A stretch of 64,000 bases of DNA from NCBI GenBank assembly GCA_022559985.1, contig JAFJTR010000057.1, positions 153,660 through 217,659 on the forward strand. Direction: 5' to 3'. Each line of letters opens with the position of its first letter. Position 1 is the first letter of the stretch. Below, in pieces: positions 11,332-23,617 of the stretch. The DNA comes from Parastagonospora avenae f. sp. tritici 18332-5 (Eukaryota; Ascomycota; Dothideomycetes; Pleosporales; Phaeosphaeriaceae). The position numbers and the translations under genes were made by a program. The notes beneath the pieces are model-generated. The model was not told the origin of the DNA. It was given only the letters and a program-made list of their open reading frames with translations, and ran no database searches.

Positions 11332-12762
11332 ATGTCGGCTTCGCTTACCGGAGCTTCTTTGCTCAGCGTTAATAACTGGGTTGTTGTCGGTGAGTGGGAA
11401 CAAAACGGAATCTTGAGCGAGAGTTTAACAATTTACTAATTTTCCGATCAGTTACCGGCGGCGGTACCGGAATTGGTCTGAGTAAGACTTTGACATCTAT
11501 ACCAGTCTCATCCCTTCGCCGAAGCAGCACCTACGCAGTCAAGCGCCATGCTACCCACCGGAATCGTTGGCCCGCTAACGTATTTGTCAAGTGTACGCAC
11601 AAGCATTGGCCACAAACGGAGCCAAAGTTTACATCACCGGAAGACGTCAGGAAGTGCTGGAAAAAAGTGCCCGCGTCCACGGATCTGCAGACAAGATTGG
11701 CTCTGCTGGGGGTCAAATCCTTCCCCTTACACTGGATGTGACGAGCAAGGACAGTATCAAAAGCGCTGTCGAACAAATCACCAAGACTGACGGCTACGTC
11801 AACGTGTAAGGATACAAAGTGAGATACTGTTGCAAAAGCTGATCTCATGAACAGCCTTGTGAACAATGCCGGCGTGTGGACCACGAAGCCAGAGGCTGGG
11901 CCTGAGGATGGACCTGTGAAGTTTGGCAGCTCCATGTTTGATCAGTCTATTGATCTCTGGCAACAAGGTACCTGATTTCATGAGCCCATTCCTAACGAAA
12001 CGCGTGTCGCCTAATACTGACCATCTTATCAAAGCCTTCCTCGTCAATGCTACCTCCATATACTTTGTAACATCCGCGTTCCTGCCACTGCTGGCCAAAT
12101 CTGTCTCTAGCCATACTGGCAAGGTGGGTAGCGTGATCAATACTACCTCCAATAGCGGTCAACTTAGGATGTGAGTTCCTCATCTTACATACTTTGGACA
12201 GATGGATAAATGCTGAGAAAATCAAGGACCGAGGCCTCCCAGCTGGCCTATAATGTACGTCGATAATTCGAGACATCCCTCGGCCCCCTACTTTAGCGCT
12301 TACATTAAAGTCAGGTCAGCAAGGCTGCGGCGGTGCAGATGACCCGTCAATTGGCCTTTGACTTCAGCCACGAAAAAATAAAGATCCGTGTGAACGGCAT
12401 CGCCCCAGGTATGCGCACACATCTTATGCCCGATAACATACAGAATAGCTGACAACGACGTTTCAAGGATGGTTCCCTACAGAGATGACCACTGGAGGCT
12501 CAGACGAAAACAATATGAGCACCTCACAAGAAGATTCGGCATTTCAAAAAGAAATGTCGGACATCGGTGCTCGGGTCCCTCCTGGTCGCATGGGCAAAGC
12601 CGAGGATCTAGCAAGCGTAAGTATCGACGCGACCGCTGATGAGGATTCCACTGATCTATTGGCACATAGGGTCTTCTCACGCTTGTGACTAACGACTACA
12701 TCTGGGGTATGAATCTTGTGATCGATGGTGGCATCTTACAGAGTGTAGCTGGAAACATTTAG
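11332..12762 (+). CDS. short-chain dehydrogenase/reductase (classical SDR)
   Basis: Nine exons: 11332-11389, 11452-11481, 11592-11805, 11855-11967, 12035-12170, 12227-12254, 12315-12408, 12468-12616 and 12670-12762. They give 304 aa with all frames closing. The NAD(P)-binding motif TGGGTGIG is at residues 21-28 and is split by introns. NNAG is at 104-107, a likely catalytic Ser in NTTSNSG near 179, Tyr192 and Lys196 in YNVSK, and the strand-6 motif NGIAPGWFPTE follows. It is a soluble oxidoreductase acting on a carbonyl or alcohol. Similar fungal proteins are often labelled 3-oxoacyl-ACP reductase or RhlG-like, but the substrate is not determined. Nine exons in 1.4 kb is unusually dense for an SDR. 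Confidence 0.9.
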
Positions 12763-13151
12763 TCCTTGTGTGTTCGTACGTGCGTACGGCTCAATTCACG
12801 GCGTAATTTGAGCGTACGCGCGCACACCTCTAGGTAGATAAGCTCTTCTCCTCCTACAAGGATAAGAGCAGCAGTCACTAGAAATACACCCCTATTGCCT
12901 GCTCACCTCGTACGCCTACGGGCGTACAAATACCCAAACGAAGTCTACCAACATTGTGTGTATTTGTTGAGGTTATGGTAGGCTGTGGGTGAATCTATTT
13001 TAGAGTGTATGCCATTGATCTTCACGATATAAATACGCCGTCCTCAATACAGCTGACGAATGCATCTTCTTTGAACTGGAGACAGTTGACATATCTTGAG
13101 AGATTTCTTTAGTTACACGAGTTAAAGAGACTGTATAATGTGCAATGCTGG
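12763..13151. other. 3' flank with CGTACG-rich hairpins
   Basis: Directly after the SDR stop there is an imperfect inverted repeat (12780-12796 with 12805-12825) and a second short one (12910-12916 with 12921-12927), both built around CGTAC. They may be 3'-UTR hairpins or a small decayed element. No gene was seen. Confidence 0.4.
12977..13013 (+). repeat. direct repeat copy 1 (TGTGGGTGAATC core)
   Basis: About 37 bp roughly 80% identical to 14226-14263, sharing the core TGTGGGTGAATC and the end ATGCC. The pair brackets the second solo LTR and about 840 bp of unassigned DNA. Confidence 0.4.
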
Positions 13152-13384
13152 TGTCGGAACATCAGTATCGACAATATCTCAGCTACGCGATCAGGCGCAC
13201 TGATCTCAGTCACGCGAACAAGCGCACTGATCGCAGCTTCTGAGCAACGCTCAGACCAGAACCCCTGAGCCCTCCCTTTTATAGTTCTCCTCCTTTGTAC
13301 ATACATGAACAAGAACAACCAAACAGAATGCATTCCTAGTTATCGTTATTCCCTTTTTCGAACTTAGTGCAAAGCCGACCAACA
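13152..13384 (+). mobile_element. solo LTR, 233 bp, with 5-bp target duplication
   Basis: It begins TGTCGG and ends CCAACA, flanked on both sides by GCTGG (13147-13151 and 13385-13389). Both ends and the GCGCACTGATC tract match the 526-bp LTR at 5104-5629, so it is a shorter member of that family that lost or never had the middle part. The intact duplication shows the ends are true integration ends. Confidence 0.9.
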
Positions 13385-14504
13385 GCTGGAAAGGTAGTTG
13401 CTATATAACCTATCTTAAAGGGCATGGACATTGAGGGACAAAAGCGAACGCGGCTTAGGAGAACTTAGATTACGGAAGCGACTGAGTTGATCTGGAATCT
13501 ACACATATCGCAAATAGAAAATTCTGGTTTCAGTTTAATTCGGTGCGACTCTGTTGCTGTTTTCTGGAGTTCAATCATGCTTAATAATTTAATTAGGAAT
13601 AAAATTAGAATGTTCCATGTCGTCATGCACTGTTCACAGAATCATGAATGCGATTCTGCGCTGTGAATATCAAGAAACTTTTGATACCTATCATATGATT
13701 GCGAAGTCGTTCTTGTAATCTAGGGGGAGTTGAAGTCAAAAGCAGAGGAACAGTAGGGCTCTACGCAATCAGACCTCGGGACTCTTTCTCCACATTAGAT
13801 ATAGCAAATAGGCTTGGAATACGACGCACAGTATCATCAAAGGACTCGAGACCTATAAGATGTAGTATTCCCAACAGATCTAATACATAGATGACGTTTT
13901 TTCGTCACTCTCTTCGCGAAGAATCGAATTTTCCGTTCTCTAAAGATGTCTCGAAAGCATTTCATAAGTGATTGTATCTGATATTAGACACTCTGTCATA
14001 TAAAATACGCATGTTAGTCTTCTTATTAGCTTTCTTAGTATGGATGATTCGTCTCTTAGATCAGCGAGACAGTCTACAACTGAACTTGTTCCCTTGCGCG
14101 CTGTTCTAACTCACAATGTCAAATCTTCTAGCACTATCACACTCAGAATATATGTGGTTCAGCACGGAGTCGCAGTTGCACGTCTCCTGAGATCTGCAGT
14201 GACCTGATTAAATTATGAGAGCCGCGGCAGGTTGTGGGTGAATCAATCTTGACGAGGCATGCCCGCGACTTCATGATGACGACAGATCGCAAAAGCAAAT
14301 GACCTTAAATATAGAAAGTCCCAGAGAATTAGTAGAAGCCGAACGATGATAATGCGATTTAGTCTAATTCATGTTCGCAAAGTTATATGCTGTCCACTTC
14401 GGTGTTCCCCATGCATTACGTCATCCTTATCGATATCTCGTGCCTCCATTTGTGTTCCGCAAATGCTCTCACTTCTGCCCTCACCTCCACCGTTACGAGT
14501 CACC
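13385..14504. other. AT-rich intergenic DNA, probably old repeat debris
   Basis: No supported gene. Base composition is more AT-rich than that of the surrounding genes, and open frames are short and motif-free. It contains the second direct-repeat copy at 14226-14263. The last 200 bp should hold the exopolyphosphatase promoter. Confidence 0.45.
14226..14263 (+). repeat. direct repeat copy 2 (TGTGGGTGAATC core)
   Basis: Partner of 12977-13013. Whether these are LTR fragments or a small dispersed repeat cannot be told from two copies. Confidence 0.4.
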
Positions 14505-15854
14505 ATGGCAGTGCCGAGAAACTCCCTCCGTGGCTTTCTGGCACACGCCAAAAGCTCTCTCCGGACTGCGATTGACTCTAGCCAAAAGGTCACGCTCGTC
14601 ATTGGCAACGAATCTGCTGGTGGGCGCACGTCGCGGCTTCCATTTCAACGGCGCTAACCCCATTCAGACCTTGATTCAATGTCATGTTCGATCCTCTATG
14701 CTTACATCCGATCCATGTCGCCGCCAAAGGGTGCTTTCCCTCCGCTCTATGTGCCGGTCACAAACATCCCTGCATCAGACATCCCGCTGCGTCCGGAATA
14801 CCTCGCTGTCTTTAAGCATGCGAATATCGAGCCTTCGCACCTGATCACACTGGATGACTTGCCGCCGCTATCCGACATTCAGACTAAACTTGCTCCAGAC
14901 AATACGAGGTGGATTCTCGTGGACCATAATGCTCTCCAAGGCCAATTGGGCAATATCTACTCGCAAAGAGTCGCAGGTACTATTGACCATCACGATGACG
15001 AAGGCAAGTTACCCAAGGAACCTGGCGAAGAGCCTCGCATCATCGAGAGAAGTGGTAGCTGCACTAGCCTGATCACAAACTACTGTCGACCTACCTGGGA
15101 TATGCTCTCTGCTTCAGCCCTATCTTCGGGAGCAGTGCATACGCAAGGCGACAGTGCGTCTGACGACGCTGCTGTTGTGAAGCGTTGGGACGCCTTAGTC
15201 GCTCAGTTGGGACTCGCCAGCATCTTGATTGATACAGCCAATCTTGAGGACAAAAACAAGACCACCGAGCATGACTGGCAAGCTGTGGAGTATCTGGAAG
15301 CCAAGATTGCGCTTTGTCCCCAGATATCTGCAAGCTTCGATCGGACAAAATTCTACGAGGAGATCGATGCAGCAAAAAAAGATATCGGCGCGCTAAAGAT
15401 GCAAGACATCCTTCGGAAAGACTATAAGCAGTGGGACCAGAACGGCTTGAAACTCGGCATCAGCTCAGTGGTCAAGGACATAGGGTTCCTGCTGCATAAG
15501 GCTTGTGACGAAGCATGCGCCGAGCCAACCAGCGGTGCTTTGCTCGGCGCTCTGGATCAGTTTTCGAAGCACCGTGAGCTGGATCTGTACACGCTGATGA
15601 CTACGTCCACGTCAGCAGAAGGCCAATTCCAGCGAGAGATATTGCTTTGGGCCTTCACCGACCGCGGGGTATCAGCTGCGAAGAAGTTCGCTACGGTTGC
15701 CGCTGAGGAGCTTGGGCTCGAAGCCTGGCACGGCTCTGACAGTGTGGCCGACACAACCCGTGACAACAAACAGTGGAGGAAGGTTTGGTGGCAACGTCAA
15801 GTACAGCACAGCCGGAAACGTGTCGCCCCTTTACTCCGGGAGGCCATGACTTGA
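14505..15854 (+). CDS. exopolyphosphatase, DHH family (PPX1-like)
   Basis: Two exons: 14505-14619 and 14668-15854, giving 433 aa. The intron (14620-14667) has a GCTAAC branch site, and splicing restores the family motif GNESADLDSMS across the junction. Metal-binding motifs of DHH phosphoesterases follow: Asp39 and Asp41 in ADLDS, VDHN at 123-126, and IDHHDDE from residue 144. A C-terminal DHHA2-type region covers roughly residues 220-420. Yeast Ppx1 removes terminal phosphate from inorganic polyphosphate in the cytosol. Length and motif order fit that enzyme. The start was chosen because the next ATG lies in exon 2, downstream of the first metal motif. Confidence 0.92.
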
Positions 15855-17805
15855 CTAGCTCTGCACGACAGCAAATTGTAACCGCGAGTCGCGAGGTCGT
15901 CTCGGACCTAACATGGAACATTTCGGTCGACATTTGTGGAGATAATTTGACGTTGCAGCCAGGATGCGCTGGATCAACACACGTTTGCATGTTTCGCGAC
16001 ATATCACGCACAACAGTTGGGCAACGTGAAGATCAGGGATGATCTTGGAACATGTCTAGAATTTCGACACGCAAGCGACTGGCGGTGTCGTCGAGCGTGG
16101 AAGCGGGGTGGTAGATGCGAACAACTCATGGTAAGGTCGATCGGTCCGTGCGTCGAATAACATCAGATTCGAGATTTTGTTTTGGACGACGCATATTTTC
16201 AACGTGCAATGAGACGAGCGATGGCTCGACAGACTTTCACATTTGGTAACCGCAAGTGCGCGGCCATGTTTCGTATCCATTGGCAGCGGAGTGTCAACTC
16301 TGGCGCTGCAAACATACAAAAGGAACAACGTTAGCTGGCATACATGTGCAGCAATAGTGTCAACCTTGGAAGCGAGCAATGCTTCACCTAGCACAGTCGC
16401 CTTGCAGTTGTGTGCGGCTCATTGGACGTGGCCGGGATATCCCTCTTGGAGAACAGGTTTGCCCAGATTAGCATGCAGGCCGAGATGAAGTAGGAAGACC
16501 GCGACCTCTGCGCGTGCAGGACAGCTTTTGACAGCTGGCGCATATGCATGCGTTGGCAGCGCATCCTCCTACTCTGTTCTGGGGCGGTCGGAATCCCAGT
16601 GCCGCTGCGGTCGAGACAGTCTCGCATATTCTCGGTCCAGGCGACTGGCTAGCAGTGTTTGTCGTCGTCAACGCGGAGCGCTGCGACAAAGCAGTGTTTG
16701 GCCGTCTATATGTACGCATTCTTGTTGAGCGTGACAATGGAGGGGCACGACATGATGGTGGGGTGGGTGCCCTCAGAAACGGCCTGGGCTGACAGGCATG
16801 GCGCGCGACCGGGCGATGCTCTCCCGCCGTGTCTCGACAAGAGTCAGTCTAGGGCCGATCATAGGATGCGCTGTCGACGAATGTCTGTACAAGGCGGGGA
16901 TGGGCTGGCCAGCCACCTGTGGGCGACAAAGGTCCCACCGCATCGTCGTAGCTGAGGGCTTTGGGCGTCGTGCAGCAGGCGCGGGCTGCATGCACGCTGA
17001 TTCGTCTGGAGTGCTACAGATGATGAGCTGTCCTGCAGGACCGCCTACTCAAGCAGCGTGCACTGGCGGTCTGATGTCGCCACCAATCTGGGGCATCGCG
17101 CTCGCTTGGGGGACCAGCACGAGAAAGCCTGTCGCATGTCCATGTCGCTGGCGATTGCTGTCTTTCTCGTCGCCCATCTGCATCTGCGTGTATGCTGGAG
17201 CGCCGTTGAGCTGCAGCCGTGACTTGCCCGAGCGACAGGGACTCGAAGACAGGCCAATCACGCTTCCCGCCATTCCGCTATCGATAACAAACCGTGTGAG
17301 CAGAGCGTGTGCCAACGCATCCGAGTTCGCGCCCAAAACACTCTCTCCCAATACGCGCGCTCCATCTGGCTTTCTGCGATGCAATAGAGCTTCGCCCTGC
17401 CAATCTGAGCACTCCAGACTGCCGCAGGGCTTCATCGGGACTCCCTCATGGCGACAGCATTATGATTAGGAGGAACCAACACTCGGCCTCGCCTCTGGCG
17501 CAGGCCATCTCCCCTCCACGTAGGTCCCGCCGTGTCTTTATTGTCTATTGCCGTGCTGCTCTGTGCGGTGTGCTGCAGTTTTGCAATGCTCGCCCAATAG
17601 CTTCGGGCCGGCACCATGATGTGTTGGCACTACTGACCTACTCGCAGCCGTCTCTCCCACCGTTACCCAAGTATCCTCTAGAAGCCATACGCCCTCGCAC
17701 AATACAACTGTCGTCGAGGATCCTCCCGTCGAGGCTCCGCCCGCGCCTTTCTCGCCGCCCAGGTCGCCTTCACCTCGCTCATTTACCCCCCAGCAGCCAA
17801 CTACC
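15855..17805. other. GC-rich 1.95-kb gap without a recognised gene
   Basis: Frames are open for 60-240 codons on both strands. They overlap one another, show no domain and change composition along their length, which is what GC-rich non-coding DNA gives. The last few hundred bases before 17806 are pyrimidine-rich and probably form the promoter and 5' leader of the next gene. No tRNA or other RNA gene was seen. Confidence 0.5.
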
Positions 17806-20800
17806 ATGGGAAGTCGACCTGGCGGACTGCACGACGTTAGCAATAATGAGCGTCTCTTGTCGAGCACTCAGCGGCCCCAGTTGGCCCCGTCCATGTCTGC
17901 CCCCGCCGGCCGCTTGCCGCGATTGCTTCCCGCCGATCTTTCATCGTACACCGATTCGTACCTGCCCACCGCGGCCATTCCCACGTCCGCGACTTCCCTC
18001 GCTGAACTCGCCCATTTGATTCGCCTCCAAGGCTACCAGGAGCAGCGCAAGGCTCATTCGCGCGTGCGTCTGCACCGATGGCTGGTCTCCAGCGCCCTCT
18101 CCGCACGTCTGGTACATTGTGGAGAGCTTGCCTACCGCACCCTGGTGGACAACTTCAGGTCCGACGACAAGAAAGGCTTTGCCTCTCTCTATAACGCCCT
18201 TAACGATGTACGAAACTCATGCGATGCGACACGGCAGTATGCATTGCTCGAGCCAGATTTGGAGTTTGCCAAGTCCAAAAGCATGCGCGGCGACAAGTCT
18301 CTCTCTTCGTCTACTTTTCTTAACGAAGTCCCGTCCAAGATTTTGGACGATCTCCTAGACTTTATTTCCGAAATTCGCACCAACCCAGATTTCCTTGCTG
18401 CTCGCATTTCCAGCCTTTCTCAGCAAGAACTCGCGTCTTTATCATCATTTCGTCAGGCGTTGGATCCTATTGATTCGGTCATGGCCATGCAGGCCCGCGG
18501 TAAGAATGTAGGCTCCCAGAAGCCCAGCCAGCAAGGCAGCCCCGTGGAGCGCCTCCTCTCCTTCCAAAGGCATGATCCGCTTGCAGCACTCATTTACTCC
18601 ATCTTCGCCAACTCTTCGGGACCGGATTCCGCCGAGGACCTCCGCCGCACGGACGTTTGGGCTACTGCTTGCGCCAGACTCATAAAGGACACCAAACCAG
18701 GATCTGACAAGTTCATCAAAACTGTTTTGGACGTATGGGCTGGTATGCGCGAATGGCCGGGCAAAGCCAACCTAGAGCTTTACCTGATGCAAGCCCTTCA
18801 AGACGGACAATTTCTCCTGGAGAAAGCTGAGGAACAGACCGCGCGAGCAGGAGTTCAACCCGTAGTGCGCAGCACCAAGGATACCATTGCCGCCGACGAG
18901 TACTTTGATAGAGTTGTCAAGCGCCTCTTTGAAGTCGTAGACGACGAGCCCAGCGCTGGGGGTATTCCCGAAGGAGTCCTCGAAATCGGAAACGCCATTC
19001 TCCGCAAGCTCGACGAAGAGAAGAATTTGCGCAAAGCATCGCAGAACTTCTTCGTGTCGCGATGGCTTTTCTCTACTTTCCTGCTGAATGCTATCATTCA
19101 CCCTGAGGCAGGTAGCCCGCTTCCGGTTCAAGTATGAAAGACTGACTTTTACAGACCCATGGAATTATGGTAGGCCATCACATCAGCGAACATGCCCGTC
19201 AGAAGATCCTTAAGGAGATTGCCATCCGGGCACAGAAACATGTTTTGGACATGACCTACAATTGGTACGAGCTTTCCTTTGGTTTCTTCCTCTTCCAAAC
19301 CGCTGACATGGGCGATAGGCGGCAAGCAGTGCCTGTGCTTCCAGAAATCCGCACTCACATCGAGAACATTCTCGCCAGGTTCAAGCACACCAAGACGCCC
19401 GCCAAGCCAATCCTTCTCCCTGCGAAGGCCATCACTTCCCCGCGAGAGACTGTCGAAGTTCAGCCGTTCATCGTTTTGTCTCCCTCCGACATCATCACCA
19501 TGGTCACTACGCTATTCCCAGAACGTAGGCCATCCTCGAGCCACATTGACCAACAAGCCCAACGTCGCACTGGATTGGCCTCGTCCGCTTCTTCCATGTC
19601 TGGCGTTTCTATGCCTTTTCGCAACGCGGCCGCATCCATGACCGATGCGAGCTCCGTTTTGAGTGCAAGCGCATCTTCCATGACTAGTGATCAGACTTCC
19701 CGGGAGCCACTTTTGGACAGCATTAGCACTCTGCCCTTGGAGGAACGTCCAGCCGAACTAAAAGTTGCGCCGACCGAATTGTACGGAAGACGCCTGAGGA
19801 CTGCATGCTCTGAGATGACTCGAATTCTTGGTTTCGAAGCCACATCCGGCTCTTGCCATCCTTGTGCTGAGCGCTGGGCCGTCCTCTACATCTCAGCAGA
19901 CGGAAAGCAGCTGAAATCACGCATGCGCAAAGATTCAGACGACGAAGAAGAGCACGACGAGGACTCGCCTGACAGTGACAGCAGCGACGACGAGGGAACT
20001 GGAGACAGGATCGATCTCGAGAATGACTATCATCAGTTGAAGGAAGCTATCGTCAAGTTGGTTGAGGAGTACGAGATACCGAAGGAGTTAGCGCCAGACA
20101 GCGAGTCGAAGAACTTCAGTAACCGCATGACGACTCGGAAAGGCGGTCGCGGACGAGGAATCGTCAGAAGCGTTACTGAGAATCTCGGATCGCGCAACCC
20201 ATACAACCAGGGCCAAAGCCAGAGTCAGCTCACGACTCTGATAGCCAGTCAGAGGAACGTGCCAGCCCGGCATCGCTCCCCACAATTTCCGAGAAGCAAC
20301 AGTAATCCCCAGCTTGGAGAGAAGCAGGAGAACAGCTCTGTCTTGGTCACCATGCTCGAGACTGCCATGTACCAGTGTCAAGCGCGGTCCGATTTTGTTA
20401 ACGCACATCTTTACTACAAAACCCTCCAAAGTCTTCGAAGGCTTACCTCACCAACATTAGTGAAGAACGGATATGCCGCACTTCTCAACTACTTCTCTCG
20501 TGGTCCACGAGACTCGCTCGGGAAGGCAGCGAACGCGATTGAAGAGTTCGAAGCCTGGTTCGTATGGCTCAAGCAGTCTCAAGAGCGATCGGATGCCATG
20601 ATCGAGGAGATGATGCTTGGCTTCAAGAATCTACGCGACAAAATGTGGTATATCAGTGATGTTCGCGGTTCAGCTGTGTACGAAGAGGCGCGCAATGTGG
20701 CCCTTGCTCTCAAGATCATGGGGCAACCGACCAGAACGCTCGACGGCAAACCAATTCAGGGCCAACGGTCTCGTCACTACTCCAAATCCTCGAACAACAA

Positions 20801-22895
20801 CTTCTTGATGAAGGGCGAAGCGGTTCTCGTGGATGTCATGTCTGCATCGCAGGATTTTGGCGGACCCAACAAGCTCGCTGATGAGCAGTCAGAGATTACC
20901 CTTAAGTGGCTGACACAGTATGGTGTCGTGAACTTCTGCAAAGGTGAGGAGAGAATACACCGCTTCTGCCTTGAAGTGGATAAGTGCGTCAACAAGATTG
21001 TTGGAGAGAACTTGATAGAGACCCCTGTGCTCTGGGCTAGCGACCTCTACAAGCGGGATCAGCAGATCCTCGAGAGTGGACGCCAGAAGGGAGACCTCTT
21101 CCTTACAGGCGTTGGAACTTTGTCCATTGCAGGCGACGAAGAATACGAAACACATGGCCGCCCTGGCTCCAGAAACCTCGATTTCGCACAGCGTCCTAGC
21201 CACAGCAGTCTCCGATCTGCAGCCAACCGCAACGGTTCTCAGGCTAGCTTTGACCAAAGCCCGTGGGCAAGAGGACCAATGGATCACCATGACTACTTTG
21301 GCGGTTCGTCGCCTGTGTTGTCTATTGACTCCGTCACGACGTTCTGGTCTCCATTCCAGACTCAAGCGCAGTCACCGACAAGTGCCACCAGCATACGCCC
21401 CCGTACCGCATCATCGTCCAAGGGTACGGTCATGCTGAAACAATCCGCAAGCGTCAATGAAGACAAGCGCAGATTCATGCTCGAACTGAAGCAGACGCTC
21501 ACTGGTCTGCTACTTAGCGATCTAGGAGCAGCCGTTTTTGCCAGCGGAAGCGAAACTGATTCTTGGTTTGGCAGCGACATCATAGAAGACTGCATTCGAA
21601 AGCGAGACGAAGAAGAGCGCAAACGCAAGAAGCAGCTCGCTAAGAAAAAGAGCACAAAGAACTTGCGAAAACAAGTCGTGCCACAAGTTGTGCCTGACCA
21701 ACGCAATGTTCCTCTGGAGGCACTTGGCCGCACAGAGCGCAGTCAGGCTGCGCCACCTGTTGCGACCTACCAGCACGCCGCAGGCTCAGATGCCCATCAC
21801 TCTGCTGGTGAACATTCTTCCACATCAAGTGATGCCACATCGCGATCAAGCGGGACCACCGCAGCAAAGAAAGCCGGACTGTTGGAGTTCCCTTACAATG
21901 TCGCTTTCCGTCGACTTCTCAGCAAGTTTCAGACGCATCCCAACCCTTACTCTAAGCTGCACGCACTATACGAGTTGGAGCTGCTCATCATCGCATCACT
22001 GTCCTCTCGGACTGGCAAGTCATACAACAATCGCCGTGACGCACTACCAACAGTTCCTCAATCACCAACTCTGGGTCCCATGCCCGAGCTGAGCTCACGC
22101 GAGCCTGCCACCCACACAAGCCGGGCCGAGAACTTGGAGCAAGCGATCGCTAACTGCGAGGAACGTCGTTCCCAAAGCATGACACAAGACAGAGCTAGTA
22201 ATGCCTCGCCGCTAGCACGCGTGGGCGCACGTTCACCTGTTGGTCCACCCAGCACCGACATGATTGTTGATGTCATTCAAGGTCTTTTGCGAGACGCCGA
22301 CATCCGCCCGAAAACACTCTTCCGTGATCTCCAGTACATTGCCTCATTCGTCCCCGCACAGATGCTCGACAAGACTGCTCGCGGCAAGGCATTCTGGGAC
22401 GTCGGTCTTGCAGCACTGGGTCTCAAGATGGACGTATGTCGCATCATGCTGGAGCTCGTCGACGAAGTTATCACTCAGAACAGCAAGCGCGACGACATCG
22501 TCAAAGCCGGCGTCGCCGAGAAAGCCTCCGCGACTATTCCCCCACCAGCCGATGAGCCCCTCTCGCGCTACACAATGGAAGACGCAGCCCGCATGCTCGT
22601 CATCACCGCCAAAGAAGGCGACGCCGTTGCAGAGCGCGAACTCGCCATCTTCTACCTCACGACGCCCGACCTCCTACACCGCACTGTCCTGCCGCTCACC
22701 AAGCCCAGCGAAGTCTTCAAGACGGAGCTGCTCAACCGCGAGAGGAAGGCGAGCAACGACGTCGCGCGCTCCGATCCCATGACCATGTGCGTCGCGCAGC
22801 ACTGGATGGAGCAATCCATGCGCGGCGGCGACAACCTCGCCGCCAAATACCTGCGCCAGCGCAGCGAGTTGGAGAATATCCCCGCGCGGTCCTAA
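17806..22895 (+). CDS. large RasGAP-like domain protein, fungal
   Basis: Two exons: 17806-19107 and 19155-22895, giving 1680 aa. The only frame-preserving intron is 19108-19154 (47 nt), which begins with GC rather than GT and joins FLLNAIIHPE to THGIMVGHHISEHAR. The N-terminal 500 residues are helical and end in a segment resembling the last helices of RasGAP domains (FFVSRWLFSTFLLNAI). An acidic Ser/Glu/Asp stretch lies near residues 690-720, then long Ser/Pro-rich disordered tracts and a Lys/Arg-rich coiled coil near 1255. The conserved C-terminus has Sel1-like helical repeats (AVAERELAIFYLT, GGDNLAAKYLRQR). A role in small-GTPase control is inference; I cannot name an orthologue. It could also be a scaffold that kept the fold without GAP activity. 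Confidence 0.8.
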
Positions 22896-23617
22896 AGGCG
22901 CACACCGTGACTTCTTTGAGTGATACCCCAAATCTCGATATTTCTGTCTATCCTGCGCGCGAGCATGTTGCGTTCGTTACGAAATCTGCATGCATGCATA
23001 GCGCGGAGTTTTTTGTTTCCCTTTATTTTCTCGTCTTCGAGCTTTGTCTTTTCTGCATGATTCCCCCTATTGCCTGGCTCTTGTTTTCCCGGGCGTGCGA
23101 TCCCCCGTTGTAGATGTTGTCCCTGGGATATTGTTGATGAATAGATGGAGGGATGGGTGTGTATATGGGAAATGGTGGGCACATATAATGAAATCACGGC
23201 CAATGGGGTTCTTGGAATAGGTATCTGGATTTTTCACTGTGTATCGAGCAATACCACATATAGCGTAGACGTTTTCTTTTAGGGGTAATAGGGAAATTTG
23301 ACAAGTTAAAATATTGCATGGATGGTGAATTGCGGATTCGTGATGTGTGATGGGGTTTGGAGATGGGATGTGAGGTCAGTTTGCGTGGTGAAGGGCGAGC
23401 TTCACAGCATTCATGTCACATACTCAATTAACACGCACGCCAGCTTTAAGAGTGAGAATGACATGTGGTTGGACTCGATTATACTTCACCCGCCGCGATG
23501 CTAGCCGCGATGCTAAGCTAGCGCAAATAGAAGCCGGCCACCTAGGGTTTCCCGCCACCTCGGCAAAACGCGACTCCTGCATAGAACACGCGATATCTCC
23601 CCCAACACTCTATCAAA
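22896..23617. other. intergenic, no gene seen
   Basis: It holds the 3' end of the large RasGAP-like gene and AT-rich sequence with no supported feature. Confidence 0.5.

Noticed and set aside
8400..12762. MFS exporter and SDR as members of the polyketide locus
   Set aside because: They are separated from the PKS by more than 13 kb containing an exopolyphosphatase, a large RasGAP-like gene and pseudogenes. Nothing in the sequence links them to it.
16798..17469. Open frame of 223 codons upstream of the RasGAP-like gene
   Set aside because: It overlaps equally long frames on both strands, has no domain and has erratic composition. GC-rich non-coding DNA explains it better.
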